Origin: Plectrocnemia conspersa
Taxonomy: Eukaryota > Arthropoda > Insecta > Trichoptera > Polycentropodidae
Assembly (NCBI GenBank): GCA_009617715.1
Contig: VTFK01000006.1
Location: 2,232,001 to 2,296,000, forward strand
Direction: 5' to 3'
DNA: 64,000 nt
The translations under genes and the position numbers were made by a program. The notes beneath the pieces are model-generated. The model was given only the letters and a program-made list of their open reading frames with translations, did not search any database and was not told the DNA's origin. Below, piece after piece: positions 46,791 through 59,345 of this stretch. How positions within the stretch are numbered: the stretch's first letter is position 1; each line of letters begins with the position of its first letter.

Positions 46791-48720
46791 TATTCATAGT
46801 GAAATGGCAAACCAAACTGATCACAAATCTGCTGAAAAAAGTGTTGCCAATTCAAAAAACAAACCTCTAATAAACCGCCATTTAGTTGCTTCTATTACAA
46901 AGTTTCTTATACATAAGTTGCAACAGGTATTACCATAGGTATTTTAAATTATTCGTTTTCCCTTTCATTCTTTCTCTCTCCTACATGATAAAAAGTATAG
47001 AATATATACGCGAAAGGTAAAAATATCATTGCTAATAAATTAATGGTTAATGGTATTCCGTCAAGTTTAATATTTGAACTTCAGAATTAATTGCGCGCAA
47101 TTACAAAGCCAGATCGTTACATGTTCGCCAGTAATTAATAGCTCATACATTTTGTGTATTATGCACAATCAAAACATTACCACCGTTTGTTTTGGGCGCC
47201 GGTTCTCGCTCGCGTGCCAACTTTCGCCGTTCCTGGCGACCGAATTTTCCCTGCGATACACTTACGTAACACAAGTTTGTATGTATGTACGCATTTTTTC
47301 ATCGCCGTCCGATACTTGAACTTGGCACAGCTTTAATGCCAAACGGGTGCTTTAGCTACGCGGACGATTCAGATGTCGCAAGGTCGCTTCGTGTAACTAT
47401 AGCATAACAATACGAAACAGCTTCCGTCGGGAAAATTTTCATTTCGCACGATTGAACCCTTCCCATTCTTCCAAGTGTTCAGACGTCCGTTTCTTTCCGG
47501 GCTATTGCCATAGAATATAATGGAGACGCTTACGAGGCACGGTCAATTACGTCCGATATGGTATCACATTTAAACCGTGTTTGAAAGTATGAGATACACG
47601 TTGTTATCTGTTGGGTAACTAAAGTCTTGTACTATCGATATTGCGTAGTCGATTCTGAAGATATTAAGGGCGAACTCAACAAATGCAACTCATGGGTCTA
47701 ATCACAATCGATCAAAGTCAGTTTATTTGTTTAGTAGTCACTATTACACGAACGCATGTAACAATAAATCTATTCCATAATTTGACTATGTTTGTTCTAT
47801 ACAATAATCATATTTCTAAACCAGTTTTATTCGCTGCTCTTGTGTTTGTGCGATCGTAGAAGACTGCCGCATATGAACATCATTATTTATCCATTACCGA
47901 GTTCATAGGGCTGGAAAAGTAATTTTCCCGACGGATTTGTCTCACAGCGGGTTCTAGCGGAAAACCATGTGTAGTTTTGTTGTCGAACTTGTGTCTATCT
48001 CTCTCGCCTCATATATTCCATCTCATTCTTTGGAATCCACCGCATTGTCTGGAGATTCGTCTCGCTCCTTTGTCGCAGAAGTTTTGCTCTGCTCCTTTTT
48101 CTCGTTCGATCGAACCGAAAGAGTTCGGTCGGTCAAAAAAAAAGGTTTTATGTGATCAAATCGGTTTTTAGAATGATGCGCTCAAGGTTATCGAGATCGT
48201 TCACTGCACACGAGGAATTTTCTTTGGAGAGTAGGAGCGATTTGTTTGCTATGCGAAGAACTTGTATTGAATACAGATTGTAAATCCATATATATTCAGA
48301 TCACGATTATTCTTCTTGCACAAAGAAAGTGCCATTCGGTGCTTTAAACAATTTGAATTAAGGTCACTGTCTTATAATTATTGCGAAGCACGATGTTCTC
48401 GGTAAGTTATAGAGGAAACTATTAAAACATAATTGCCATATTATATTTTGTATCGACGGTGATATTTGATTATATTAATATTGTAATATAAAGTGTGACT
48501 AGAATTAAAGCTTTAATATTTATTACAAATCCATCGTGTTTTTACAGGCTTCTTCAATGCGTCATGATGGATTTATTACAAAATAATTGTATTCAGCTCC
48601 TCATACACATACATACATATGTATGTTGAATTATACCAATTAATATATAATCTCACATTAATTCTGTAGCGATGTAACGCTTACAAACTTTTTGTAAACG
48701 ACGAGTGCTAACGTCCTGGC
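46791..48720. promoter_or_regulatory. non-coding DNA with GC-richer stretches at 47060-47560 and 47860-48260
   Basis: CpG-containing words and overlapping short frames (47074-47336, 47967-48171), none with a known domain. Possible regulatory DNA within the presumed PACS intron; the rest is AT-rich. Confidence 0.25.
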
Positions 48721-48940
48721 CGTAACGGTGAAGAACAAGGGACGCAATCGCGCAATTCACATCTACGATGATATCAGAACTTGTATTAGAGCTTGGTATA
48801 TATTCAGAGATGTGAAATATATTTTTTCTGCCTTAGAGGTGCGCGATCAAATAAGTTTAGAGACCACTAATCTATGGCACTACAGCTTTCAGTTGATGGA
48901 TTGTCGACACCACCCCTCATTAAGTGAAATGAATGGTATC

Positions 48941-50803
48941 TAGGGATTGCTATAATACCGCTATTACCGAGAAAAACAGTCAATACCGGTATTATTAGTA
49001 TTGACATTATTATTATTATTATTTTAATAAATTTACTGAAAAATAATCAGAGTACCGCTCGCAAGATTCACCATATGTATTGATTAAAAAACCAAAGCAT
49101 TCGAATACCCCGGCAACTCTTCGATATTTATTATTTTAATTAAAACAATTTTATCTTAGAATTACTGGGAACTGCTAGGTACTTCTTTATTTTTTGTCAG
49201 TTACGATTATTCGAAAGCACCTTATAAGAAAAGTGCGTAGAAAATTGTAAATCTGTTTGTTCAAAATGTGACATATTTATATGATTGATAATTGTGATTG
49301 AGATGTGATTTATTTTAATTATTGCACATTTAATATTAATTTTATAATATCGCAATAATATTTATTTTCGAAAGATTTATCTCATATACTTATTTATTTC
49401 TAGTTATGTTGAAAGTGACATTAATAAAATTTGCGTTGTTAATGTTTTTGTAAATATTATAGATTAAAAAATACATAAATACCGCATAACCCTTTTAGAC
49501 CTAACATATGCGATTTTTTTTGCAATAATAATTTAAATAAATAATGTTATAAATAACTTTTATCTTAGAAAATAAAAAGCAATAATTTTTAGTTGTTACA
49601 ATAATAAAAAACATATATTTATTAACTTAAAATAAAATATAAATCAAGTTTCATTTAAAAAAAAACACATTTTAATTATATCGCCTAGTATAACTAGGGC
49701 TTTCAAACCGGGTAAGAACTGGGGCCCCGGGTACCCGCGTTTTTTAAAGGAACCGAGAACCAGATATTTTAACCGGTTCTTTTCATTTCAATATAATGTA
49801 TTTTTTTTTTAAATTAAACATCCGTTGTCACACGATTTTAAAGAAGCAAAAATTTTTTTTTTCCATTTTGCAAAACCGATTTAAAGATTAGTTAAACCCT
49901 TCCGGGCAATGATATTCGGTGCTTCCAAGAAGTCAGTTAAAATCACAGCTATATATAGAGTAGGTAGTGATAAGCTGGGTATCGAAAAGGTAAAATTAAT
50001 TATGATTAAAATTCAAGATAAAATTCAAAATCCAAGATATATAGTATTCGTAAATTTGAGCTCCGGATCAGTATATAATAGTTGACAAAAATTACCCGGA
50101 ACCGAAGCGGGTACCCGGTTCCTTGCATACCCCGGGTAATGAATTTGTGCGGGTATTTGGATGCTCTGAGTATAACCTATCTTTAGTTTGTAACTGAAAA
50201 AAATAGCATTGCATTTTTTTAAACATACATTTGGCGCATTTTTTTTCAAAAACGTATTTTTATTAAAATATGGTTTTTGCAATTTACTTAAACAGCAATG
50301 TTTAGTGAAGCATATTCCGGGGACTGTTTGGGTAAAAATATGTCTGAATGGAAATTAAAATGTACAAAAAGTATAGAATTTCGTATATGCAATACTTGCT
50401 TTTGTTTTCACTTCGCCAGTCATCCCTATCATAAAAAAGGGCGCGGTCATTTCTCTGTTACGTTACATAATTATTGAGAACTGCTAAGTACTGTTAGATT
50501 TGCCGTTAGATAAAACAAACGTATTATTTTTATGTTGACACGTCGCGAAAAAATATAACATAGGTAAAGTATGCCGATATTTCGGCCCTCTTTGACTAAA
50601 AGGGATAATATTAATATTATTCTACTTTAATATCTTATCCCGATAAAACTCCTTGGGCTAATCCCCACAATGAACATTGTTTATTCTGCTTTTGCTTATA
50701 AATATGGAAATTTGGTACTACTGGTAGTTCATTTTTTAATACCCTTAGTACCGAAGATCACTTTTTGGTCCAATACCGGTATTACCAGTATTTCAGACCC
50801 TCG
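48941..50803. mobile_element. hAT-like repeat region with TACCGGTA ends
   Basis: The left end TAGGGATTGCTATAATACCG (48941) has CAATACCGGTATTATTAG soon after; the right end reads CCAATACCGGTATTACCAGT, then ATTTCAGACCCT (to about 50803). The two ends resemble each other inverted (T/A-GGG...AATACCGG) but not closely, and the flanks show no 8-base duplication. Inside are the repeats shared with 37440 (near 49245) and with 7560-8020 (50190-50570), and CCCGGGTACCCG words at 49723 and 50105. These may be two or more merged insertions. Confidence 0.4.
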
Positions 50804-52185
50804 AGGAAAAAACACTAGAATATTTATACTGATACAATCGGTAATGATATCGACATAGACAACAAGGAAATCATCGCTTCGCTTAACGCAGATGTGATCA
50901 ATTTTTTTTTTAAAGTTTTATTTTATTTTCTCATTTTGAGGTAAGTGTGGTCCATTTAATCCGACCATGCGTCGTTAATAATATTTTATGTTAATTAATG
51001 TTCTCATTTTGCTTTTATTGAATCTTAAATCTAAATTTGCGCGATAAAAAATTAACTGGCTCTCTCGGCAGACGGCCGGAGAACCCGAATTGCGGTTTGA
51101 CCGCCCAATTAGAATTTATCTTCTGCGAATTTATTTTTCTCGTTTATTTCTGTTTAACCTTTTTTCCCCCATCTCAGCTCGGGCGACCCAGAATTTTCTC
51201 TTGTTGCGTTGCCAAGCGACCGACCAGAGAAGAACGACAGGCGCCATCACCTGTGCCACCACCTTTCGATATATTTATAAAATAAACCGTCGTTTCGAAT
51301 CGGTTCCAAATAATTCACGATCCGCCGAACTTACTCGCGGTTATGCCCGAAATGAATCATGGCAGCCGTCCGGGAAATTCGTGAATTTCCTGGGAAAGAG
51401 ACGCCCACCCAGATTTCGCGGCGATTGTGTTCGAATTTATTTCGGTTCGATGCGGACATTCTTCCTAAGAATCTGATTCGAGTAATGCGAATTTTGGAAA
51501 CGTGAATAACGCAACTTAAAATTGTCAAGATGCAGCGTTTCGAGAAAAGTTAGATACATTATTTATAAAACATGTAACTAATAAAAAAACTTTTTAAATA
51601 TACAATACCAAGCAGTGGTTATCAAACGATAAGCTTATTAAATTATTTATGTGTGTATGCAAATATAAACATACAAATTGCAATTTGTATGCTTTCTAAT
51701 CCATTAAAGGATTATGGATTTGCTTTTAAATTAATTAAAATTTTAAGGATTCGCACAAACGTGACAATATTTATATTTGATAATAGTATATTAGGAAGCC
51801 CGCAGGAGTAAAACCTTCGAATAAGTCTTAAAAACAGAAATAATTCTGAGCAAGCAAAATCAAAATTCAGCAATAATAATGTACATGTAATGTTTTGTTA
51901 GATTAATCGGATCTTTTTATCACTCATTCGGGGGTATATTTATATTATTATGCAATGAATAGCTATCCTAGGTGAAGATTGTGAGTAATACATGTAAAAC
52001 ATGAATTTGATTGCACTACGTTAGCGATAGATATAGTAAAAAAAATATATTCAGGAAACTGTGCGAAATCCAAAGTGCATAAGGGGTGCTTCTTATATTC
52101 TGAAATGGAAGGTATCCACTTTTTTGATTGAACAGTGAAGGCAATGGATTATAGAACTGTCCTGAATTTTTCTATTTAATCTTCC
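50804..52185. other. non-coding DNA with a GC-richer island at 51040-51540
   Basis: 51040-51540 has CpG words and two overlapping plus frames (82 and 128 codons) plus an antisense frame. None shows a domain or splice-site pattern, so it is more likely regulatory or neutral than coding. Confidence 0.3.
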
Positions 52186-52325
52186 GTTGTAACTTGACAG
52201 GCGTAAGCCCAATGCATTACAACGAAGTAAATCAGTACCAACTGGATGGGTCAATCAGACATACATATATTGAACCATTAGACTAAAAATCTGGAAATCG
52301 GTGACATTTATATAATTAATAATTA
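52186..52325 (+). repeat. dispersed repeat, GGCGTTAGC family (copy 3 of 4)
   Basis: CCGTTGTAACTTGACAGGCG, then TAAGCCCAATGCATTACAAC, and later AAATCGGTGACATTTATATA, match the copies at 5722 and 58414. Confidence 0.6.
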
Positions 52326-52349
52326 TTATATGTCACTTTTTTTAATAAT

Positions 52350-52412
52350 AGCGTATTTTACTGCCGTATCTCGAACCAGTCTGAAACTGTAGGGACTACG
52401 CTATTTCGAGCT
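52350..52412 (-). mobile_element. tRNA-derived SINE (copy 3 of 3, internally deleted)
   Basis: On the minus strand: AATAGCGTAGTCCCTAC, TTTCAGACTGGTTCGAG and ATACGGCAG, followed by an A/T-rich tail. Compared with 27833 it lacks about 20 bases between AGACT and TTCGAG. Confidence 0.55.
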
Positions 52413-53850
52413 TATTTATTTTCTTCTGCTTAATGAAAAAGCACTTGAGCTTAAATTTACATATATTATATTAATAATGTATTTTATTTAAATATTTCAG
52501 AATATAAGGAAAAATGTTGATAAAAAATCTTTGGGTCATAATTAAGAATAAAAATCAATCGCATAATATAATGAGCAAACATAAATTTATAGCAGTAATC
52601 GAAATAATATTCACGACAAATTAAACCACAAACTCATTGAATCTTACATTGATTGTATGCTTTTCCTTGTTTTGATAGTATTGAAGGGATGCAATAAAGT
52701 AATAATATTTTATTTGATAACTGTATTACTTTTCATATATGATTTAAAAATATTTTTATCACATGATGTTTTAATTTTTTTTTCATTTTTGCTTTAATTT
52801 TACTATTTAATCGTTTACTTTAATTTATTTGTTTAATACAGATTTTTATTTTATTTTTCGTGTAATAAATATTTGAATAAACATTCAATATATTATGGCC
52901 AAAACTTGGCGGCAACAACGGCCGGTGCTGCCTCGTTCATTGAACATTCATTGAAATTACATGTAAACTATATACTGCAGTTCCTCAATCTGTGTCTAAT
53001 TACCACTCGCACGCTAAAAAATATTAAATATATAACATATCTTTAGTTAAATACAATATAGAACGATTTCGAAGATAATGTGCCTTTTTGCACGCTAGTG
53101 CATATGGTGCTTAAATCAATGCTTCACTAATGTATTATGCGCCTTAGTATTTGCCACATTTTATTAGCATCATAATCTTACAACTGATATGTTTTCTTGG
53201 ACTGAATCTTTTCTTATGACGTCCCCAATTGCTTAATGGACTGTTTCGTAATATTGTAAGTAATATCGCCGCTCACTATAATAGTAATTGATAATCGAGC
53301 GTGTTCGGTTATACGATGTTTAACCTCAATAGTTATTTTAACCCTAATTTACTCTTGTCAATATTCATCAGCGGCGCGATGAGTTTCAGAGTTGAAAGTG
53401 TATAGACTGAAGTGGATCGACCGACCCTCGTCTAGTTTTATGAGAAAATTGTTTTGCGAAAATATGCACGAGCTTTAACTTGTATACACAGTAAAATGAG
53501 GGATGGGCGTATAGTGATTGCGCTCACAAAGGAAGGGTGTGTGAGAGAGTGTTACTAGACTAGAGCAACTATCGACGTTTTTGAATGTGTAAACTCGATA
53601 GTAACTCCGGTGAAAAGCAGCTATCAAGCACAGCGTGTAGGAAATAACTAGCTATATCCGCATAACGTTTAACATACAACCTTCTAATATACATATATTA
53701 TTAAATAATTCCGGCGATTATTAAAAAATCATGACACTTCTTAGAAGCTCTAAATATGTGAGCTAAAATTAACTTAATGAATATTTAGAATATTTAAATT
53801 TTTTTGTTTACAATTCATGAAGCCTTATTTGTTATATGTCACACATAGTC
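52413..53850. other. non-coding DNA
   Basis: AT-rich. 53230-53700 is less AT-rich, with no open frame. Confidence 0.4.
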
Positions 53851-53892
53851 AATGGCGGCTCGAGAGCCGCATGCGGCTCTTTGGTGTATATA

Positions 53893-54049
53893 TAATGCGG
53901 CACCACAGTTAGGTATAGCAGGAACTCGTAATATTTCTGCAGAAATAATTCTCGATTTAGTTGCATTCAAAGAATCAACTCGTGGTGTCGATATCAATAA
54001 TGCACTTGACACAATATTGAACAGTATAGCAACTGGCAGAGTTCCTTAA
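53893..54049 (+). pseudogene. hAT transposase fragment (possible)
   Basis: The frame reads GTRNISAEIILDLVAFKEST then RGVDINNALDTILNSIATG. It resembles the E-x-L-L-D-L-V-A-L-x-x-x-T-x-G-x-D-I block of insect hAT/ZBED-type transposases. It is short and flanked by hAT-like ends. The assignment rests on pattern memory only. Confidence 0.35.
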
Positions 54050-54119
54050 ATGTTAAGTAAAAATGTAGATTTCATTGGCCAGGGACGTCATTTCAGCTTT
54101 TAATATTTCTTTATTATTT

Positions 54120-54222
54120 ACATAAGATTTATAGTATTTCATTAAAAAAGTCAAAAATCCACGTCAAAAGCAATAACATCTTGTCGGCACGGTCGCAGTG
54201 GGAACGCTCGGTTATCTAACGT
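54120..54222 (-). repeat. dispersed repeat with TTATTGCTTTTGACGTGG core (copy 3 of 3)
   Basis: The minus strand reads CCGAGCGTTCCCACTGCGAC, then TTATTGCTTTTGACGTGGAT, as at 14688 and 29228. Confidence 0.55.
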
Positions 54223-54284
54223 TCATATTAAGACATTTACAATTTTTCAACTTAGCGCTACAAGAAAAAAAATATTTCCTGGTT

Positions 54285-54605
54285 CAAACGATATTCAGCT
54301 CTCATGATAATACAATTTAATCGTTTGAGATAAAATTTAAAAATTACGATGAATATCGAATATTCAATCAAAACTATTTTTCAAATACCTACAAATATTT
54401 TAATTATCTACATGACAACTTTTCTGCATGAAAGCGCCAATAATTTTTTTTATGGTTCAAACGATATTTTTCATGATAATACAATTGAACCCTAATTTAA
54501 TTTTGAATTGAATATTCAATCAAAACTATTTTTCAAATACCTACAAATATTTTAATTATCTACATGACAACTTTTCTGCATGAAAGCGCCAATAATTTTT
54601 TTATT
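54285..54605 (+). repeat. tandem duplication, two units of about 150-170 bases
   Basis: GAATATTCAATCAAAACTAT through GCATGAAAGCGCCAATAATT occurs at about 54357-54449 and again, nearly unchanged, at about 54508-54599. Upstream parts (TGGTTCAAACGATAT) are also doubled. The near identity points to a recent event. Confidence 0.8.
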
Positions 54606-54689
54606 TCGTTTTTGTTAAAAAAGTGAACCCTAATTTAATTTTAATTGTTCATACCTCCCCTTGGAAGATTAAGAACCACTGCTCTAAAA

Positions 54690-57600
54690 AATATTAAAAT
54701 AAATTCAATGCCTTTTCACATATGGATTTATTAAACTTAATTTATTTTTAAATACAATATATACATAAACATGTTACATGATTATGTATGTACATATATA
54801 GTAATTATAATATAAATACTTCGAGAGATCACAAAACATCCCTATTTAAACTTCATGCATACTTTAAGACACGTTCGTATAATTACTGCGTACTTAAAAT
54901 ATATCATAAACATTATTGTGCATAAGTTTTTGACGATCGGTTATCCCTTCTAGCGTGGATAATAACCGCCATAAGACATAATACCAAACGTTATAACGAC
55001 AGTATTTATGAGCCGTGTTCTTGTTTTATAAATCCAAAATGGCATTGCGAATCTTTGTTTTTATATTATTTTTCACAGCTGAGTTTTTCTCCCCGGGAAA
55101 AGGTCAGCTTTAACGGCGATCGTATTTTTAGACGCGGAAAACGTCGAATTTTTCCCATTTCCAGACTCGTTTTTTTTCCGGTACAGTCTTATCATACAAA
55201 TTAGATCGCTGTCTCGCTTCTTTATGTTCGGCTTGTTATTATGCATGCGGAGATTTGCATGTTTATTTATTGAGCAGATGCTACCGAGGTTAAAGCCGAT
55301 TATCCTATCTCGACGTCAGCTCTGACGAGGAACCCTTTTGATAATAACGTGCACGTCTCCTTCAATTATCACAATGACAGGTTTTGTATTAGCTCAATGC
55401 AACCGCACGGTCACCTCTGCCGTCAAGGACCTCGAATATAGCATTTGTCATGATTATGGATTAGGCTATGTGAGATAGGATTGACCCAGAAAGTTTCAGG
55501 GATTTGGATTTGGGTAGTGAATACTAAACAAAGAAATTTGTATGACCTTTGATATAAATGTATGTTCAAGAGATTAAAAAAATATTACTTGAGCACTTAT
55601 GAGATTTATTAATTATACCTTTGAACAACACCCCTTGATTTATTTTTCAATATGGACCCAATGCATTTCATAAGTTTGTTGATTACGACGTTAATTAAAT
55701 TGTTTCATTATATACTTGAAAATCATATACATACATAAAAACAGTATTTTTTTTATTATGTATGTTATAAATAAACAGCCAACTGAAAACATTTTATTGT
55801 ACAGTATATATAAATAAATAATTAGTAATTCAAATTGATGCACAGTCACGATCGTCTTGTTTACGAATTTAAAATACGGTGGTGATTAACTGCATTGAAA
55901 TGGGGCAGGTGTGCAGATTTCTTATGCTCGTTGTCAAAATTAACTGCGCTCCAAAGAAAATATTTGCATCAAATAAAGATTGAATTACTACGCCACTTTG
56001 AACGAACTCAAGGACGGTTGAAGCAAATCTGAGATTTGTTTGTTGTTAGAGGATTTTCGAAGGTGCTCGTGTTGTTCAAGAATTGCCAAGAGAGGTATCG
56101 CTTTCGACTTTGATCCGTACACATCACATAAATCTGATTTAAAAAGGTTTTGTGTACATGACGCGATTTTATTATTCAAACTGTTCTAGAGTGCAGCTCT
56201 AATTTATCTTTTTAATAGAAATATTATTTTAGATCTTGACCTGAATACAAATATGTCATTCGAGGTTGTTGTATATTAAGGCCCGTGGAAAATGAAATTA
56301 ATCTTAGAAGCTACCCAAGGGTATGGTTATTCTACATTTAAGTTTGAAAGAAGAAAGACGAGGCGTTAAGATAGTTAAAATTATATCTTCCGCAAAAATA
56401 TGCGTTATTATTTTTGCGACATGTGTTTATTTTCAATGCTTCACAGTGGTATTTTAATATTTTAAGTCGAAATAAACACAAGATGAGATTCCAAGAGCAC
56501 TTATAAATAAACTAGCATCGTAATCGTTACAAAAACAAGGGACCGTCTTTTAAATATAAAGGTTATAAATTAACAGCTAGTTTATAGCTAAAAGCTATAT
56601 TAATCATATTATTGTCCACGCGCAGCGCGAGATGCCAAAACATTCCACGGAAAATTAAATTTTACAACTCAAAGTCGAGTTTCAAATATGGATAATTAAC
56701 ACTAAACTGTATCGCCGTACATGTACGGTGGTCGATCTTTCACTGTTTTTGGTCGATACCGCCATTCAGCATATTAAAAAATGCTTCTTTGCACACAGAT
56801 TATGGCGAGAATTCAATGAATTGTACTCCAACGTTACTAGCAAAAAAGCACTAAGATAAAAATACGGATAATATATGTACTCCTTCTTGTAGAGATATCC
56901 GAGATTTTTTCTCTAAATCCTCTCCGACAACACGGAGTACTTCGCTTCGCTGGGATTCCAGACAAAGTATCGCCAAAAGCAACGCGCTCCGCGTAACGAA
57001 ACTGCGCATTTTCGATGCTTTATCGCAAACTTTAGTGTAATGCTCTGCTCGAATTTCTAGTTAAAAGCTTCCGCCTCAACTATAAAAGAATTCTGCCGGG
57101 CAAGGATTTTTAGAAAATGTAACAATGTGTCACTTTACAATACTGAAAGTTAAATGTAAAATAAGTTCAACCCATTCATTGAGAGTTTAATGAAAGATAT
57201 GTTATCAATTAAAGACCACCGACTCATTTAAACCACAGAAAATATATTATCTGTTTTGTGGTTATAATCTATGTTTGTTTGATTTATTTTCTGAACGAGT
57301 TATCCTTGATTCGGCGTCAATGGACATTAAGCTTAATGTATAAATATAATACATTAAACAGTACATATAAATTGCCGCCATATCAAATAAATGCCTATTA
57401 TATTATGTAGGTCGGTAACTTTTTGGCGTGGCGCTCTAAACCTTCCCTAAAATAGACGTTTTACGTTCTACATTCTCATTCGGGAATGCATTGTCCCCTA
57501 GGCACGTAAATCCCTCAGCCAAGAATGCCCTCACGTAAAAGGTCCGCCCTTTGTTCTTTCTTATTCGCCATAGCGGCCCTGGTGGAAATGAACTTTTTCG

Positions 57601-58413
57601 ACAATGGCCTACGATTAAATATAATAGTTTCCTCTCCCGAAGACTCGGCTGGAATCGAGTGTCGATATTAATCGTCCCGAGTTATTCCCCCAGCGACGCT
57701 ATTTCATTATAACCAAGCAATTCCTTCGGGTTAGGTTGTTTGATCGTGTCTCGCTTCGATACACGCCGAGAAAAATGGCCGAGGAGGAATTCAATATCCG
57801 AGCAATATGAGCATAAAGGGGAACCACTTTCGCAACGTGAATATCGTTCATTGTGTCCGATGCTTGTTTTTTTATTTTCATAAGGGGATGGGTGGAAAGC
57901 GTTTTTCAATTTTCTCGTGCGAAATATGGAAATGGCGCGCGTAATGGCGCGGTTGGTGGAACGAGAACAAATTTGAAGGTTGTGTTACTAATAAATATGC
58001 GTAGAGTTAGTATCAAATATAGATGTTATCAACAATGATTTAAAAAAAATTGTAATGCCTGATATAAACGATACATTTTTGAAATTATATATCGTCGTTA
58101 AAATGTGCAATACGAAATAACGCGTATCTCATACTAAAACGCGGGCGATTGTAAATAGCATCGAGGTCGATTGGTCGATCGCGATCGTACTCATTACTCA
58201 CCCCCTATATATTCACTTACTACACATTACTTCAAACATGTATATCTTGTTTAGTTGCCTAATAATGTAACTGACTTTCTTATGAACCCAGAATTTCTAG
58301 ATCAACTCCGTTTTTGGGTGCCATATAATGTTCAACGCTTTCGTTTTCAAGTATCATATGCTAGGACCTACACATATAGTATATGTTACATATTTTTATT
58401 TATTGTAATACTT
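54690..58413. other. non-coding DNA with GC-richer islands and one CCGTACATGTACGG box
   Basis: Islands with CpG words: 54950-55440, 56880-57120 and 57420-58210. Their short frames overlap in antisense and match nothing. The palindrome CCGTACATGTACGG at about 56713 lies in inverse orientation to those at 7372 and 11472, with shared flank (TCACTGTTTTTG). No PACS exon was found. Confidence 0.35.
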
Positions 58414-58520
58414 TCGTTGTAACATGACAGGCGTTAGCCCAATGCGTTACAACCGGGTAAACACAATCAACATCTACAAGTAATGAGATACCATACTGAA
58501 ATTAGCGACATCAATTAAAG
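58414..58520 (+). repeat. dispersed repeat, GGCGTTAGC family (copy 4 of 4)
   Basis: CGTTGTAACATGACAGGCGT, then TAGCCCAATGCGTTACAAC, and AAACACAATCAACA. The least altered copy. Confidence 0.6.
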
Positions 58521-58609
58521 GATTTTATCATTCCACAAAACATTCTGTGTGTACAATAATCGGGATTTAGAGAAAAATATTCCACAGAAACTGCATTACA
58601 AGTAGTAAT

Positions 58610-58860
58610 AAAATCATTGGAGCAGTTTTCAAGAGAGCTTTTGAAACAATATACAGAAGTATAGTGCTATAGTAATTAGTGATTATATGCATAAGTGAAA
58701 TAGTTTTAAGATGCTTCGATAATTATTTTAAAAAAATAAGGTTAAAATCAATTAGGCTTATTCTAAAAAGGAAATAATATCAAACGGTGTACCACAGGGG
58801 TTCACATTAGGTCCATTAGTAAATATTAACATATACCACTGGTATATGTTGACATACATA
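58610..58860 (+). pseudogene. LINE reverse transcriptase fragment with VPQG motif
   Basis: Plus strand: AVFKRAFETIYRSIVL, then ISEIVLRCFDNYFKK, and after a frame change ISNGVPQGFTLGPLVNINIY. These match the D-L-x-K-A-F-D-T-I-x-x-x-I-L, W-F-x-S-Y-L and G-V-P-Q-G-S-x-L-G-P-L-L-F blocks of LINE reverse transcriptases, in the right order and spacing. The catalytic Asp of the first block is lost and the frame is broken. Confidence 0.7.
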
Positions 58861-59345
58861 CATACCTATATGAACAAAAAATAAATTCCATATTCATTTC
58901 TTTGTGTTACCCACATATATGTGTTTCTTACAATAATATATCTAATCTCTTTTTCTGTTTTGTTTTAGGTAAGAACGCAATCTTGGTTTATCTCGTTCGT
59001 CTTGATGGAATCGTGACGCTAGTTTCATTGAAATATTTCACTCTGACTACAACTTTACATCACCCACTCCTAAAAATGGTAAGATAATCATTTTAATGGT
59101 TTATTTGTATCAACTCCTTCATATTTTTCAAGAATCAATCTTTTAACCCTTTAGTTGCCAAAATCCTATATATTATGTAATACATCAATAATTCAATTAA
59201 AATTCTTGGCAGATCTTGACGAATTAAAATCGATGCATTCACTGAATCCTGTTATGTATTATGATTTACAGGCAAAATATTCCTACACTTGTTTAGACGA
59301 AATATAGTAGAAAATCCTCATTCTCTCTCTTTTCTGGTGTAATGC
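58861..59345. other. AT-rich DNA with an exon-like stretch at 58958-59079
   Basis: A pyrimidine-rich tract ending in TTAG (58969) precedes an open stretch that ends in ATGGTAAGA (donor-like, about 59078). The translation (GKNAILVYLVRLDGIVTLVS) matches no PACS segment or other family that I know. TTAACCCTTTAGTTGCC at about 59143 resembles a piggyBac-type end. Confidence 0.25.

Larger units (their letters stand above)
53852..54681. mobile_element. hAT (Charlie/ZBED-like) relic region
   Basis: The left edge CAATGGCGGCTCGAGAGCCG, then CATGCGGCTCTTTGG, is like the ends of Charlie-type hAT elements. The right edge AGATTAAGAACCACTG (to 54681) is the inverse of CAGTGGTTCTTAATCT, another common hAT end. 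The two edges do not pair well and no 8-base duplication joins them, so this may be two decayed elements. The segment also holds an unrelated repeat (54120-54222) and a tandem duplication (54285-54605). Confidence 0.45.

Noticed and set aside
48941..50803. A single complete hAT element
   Set aside because: Flanking 8-mers do not match and the ends are only roughly complementary.
53852..54681. A single complete hAT element
   Set aside because: Both edges look like hAT ends but do not pair, and the 8-base flanks (CACATAGT, CTCTAAAA) differ.
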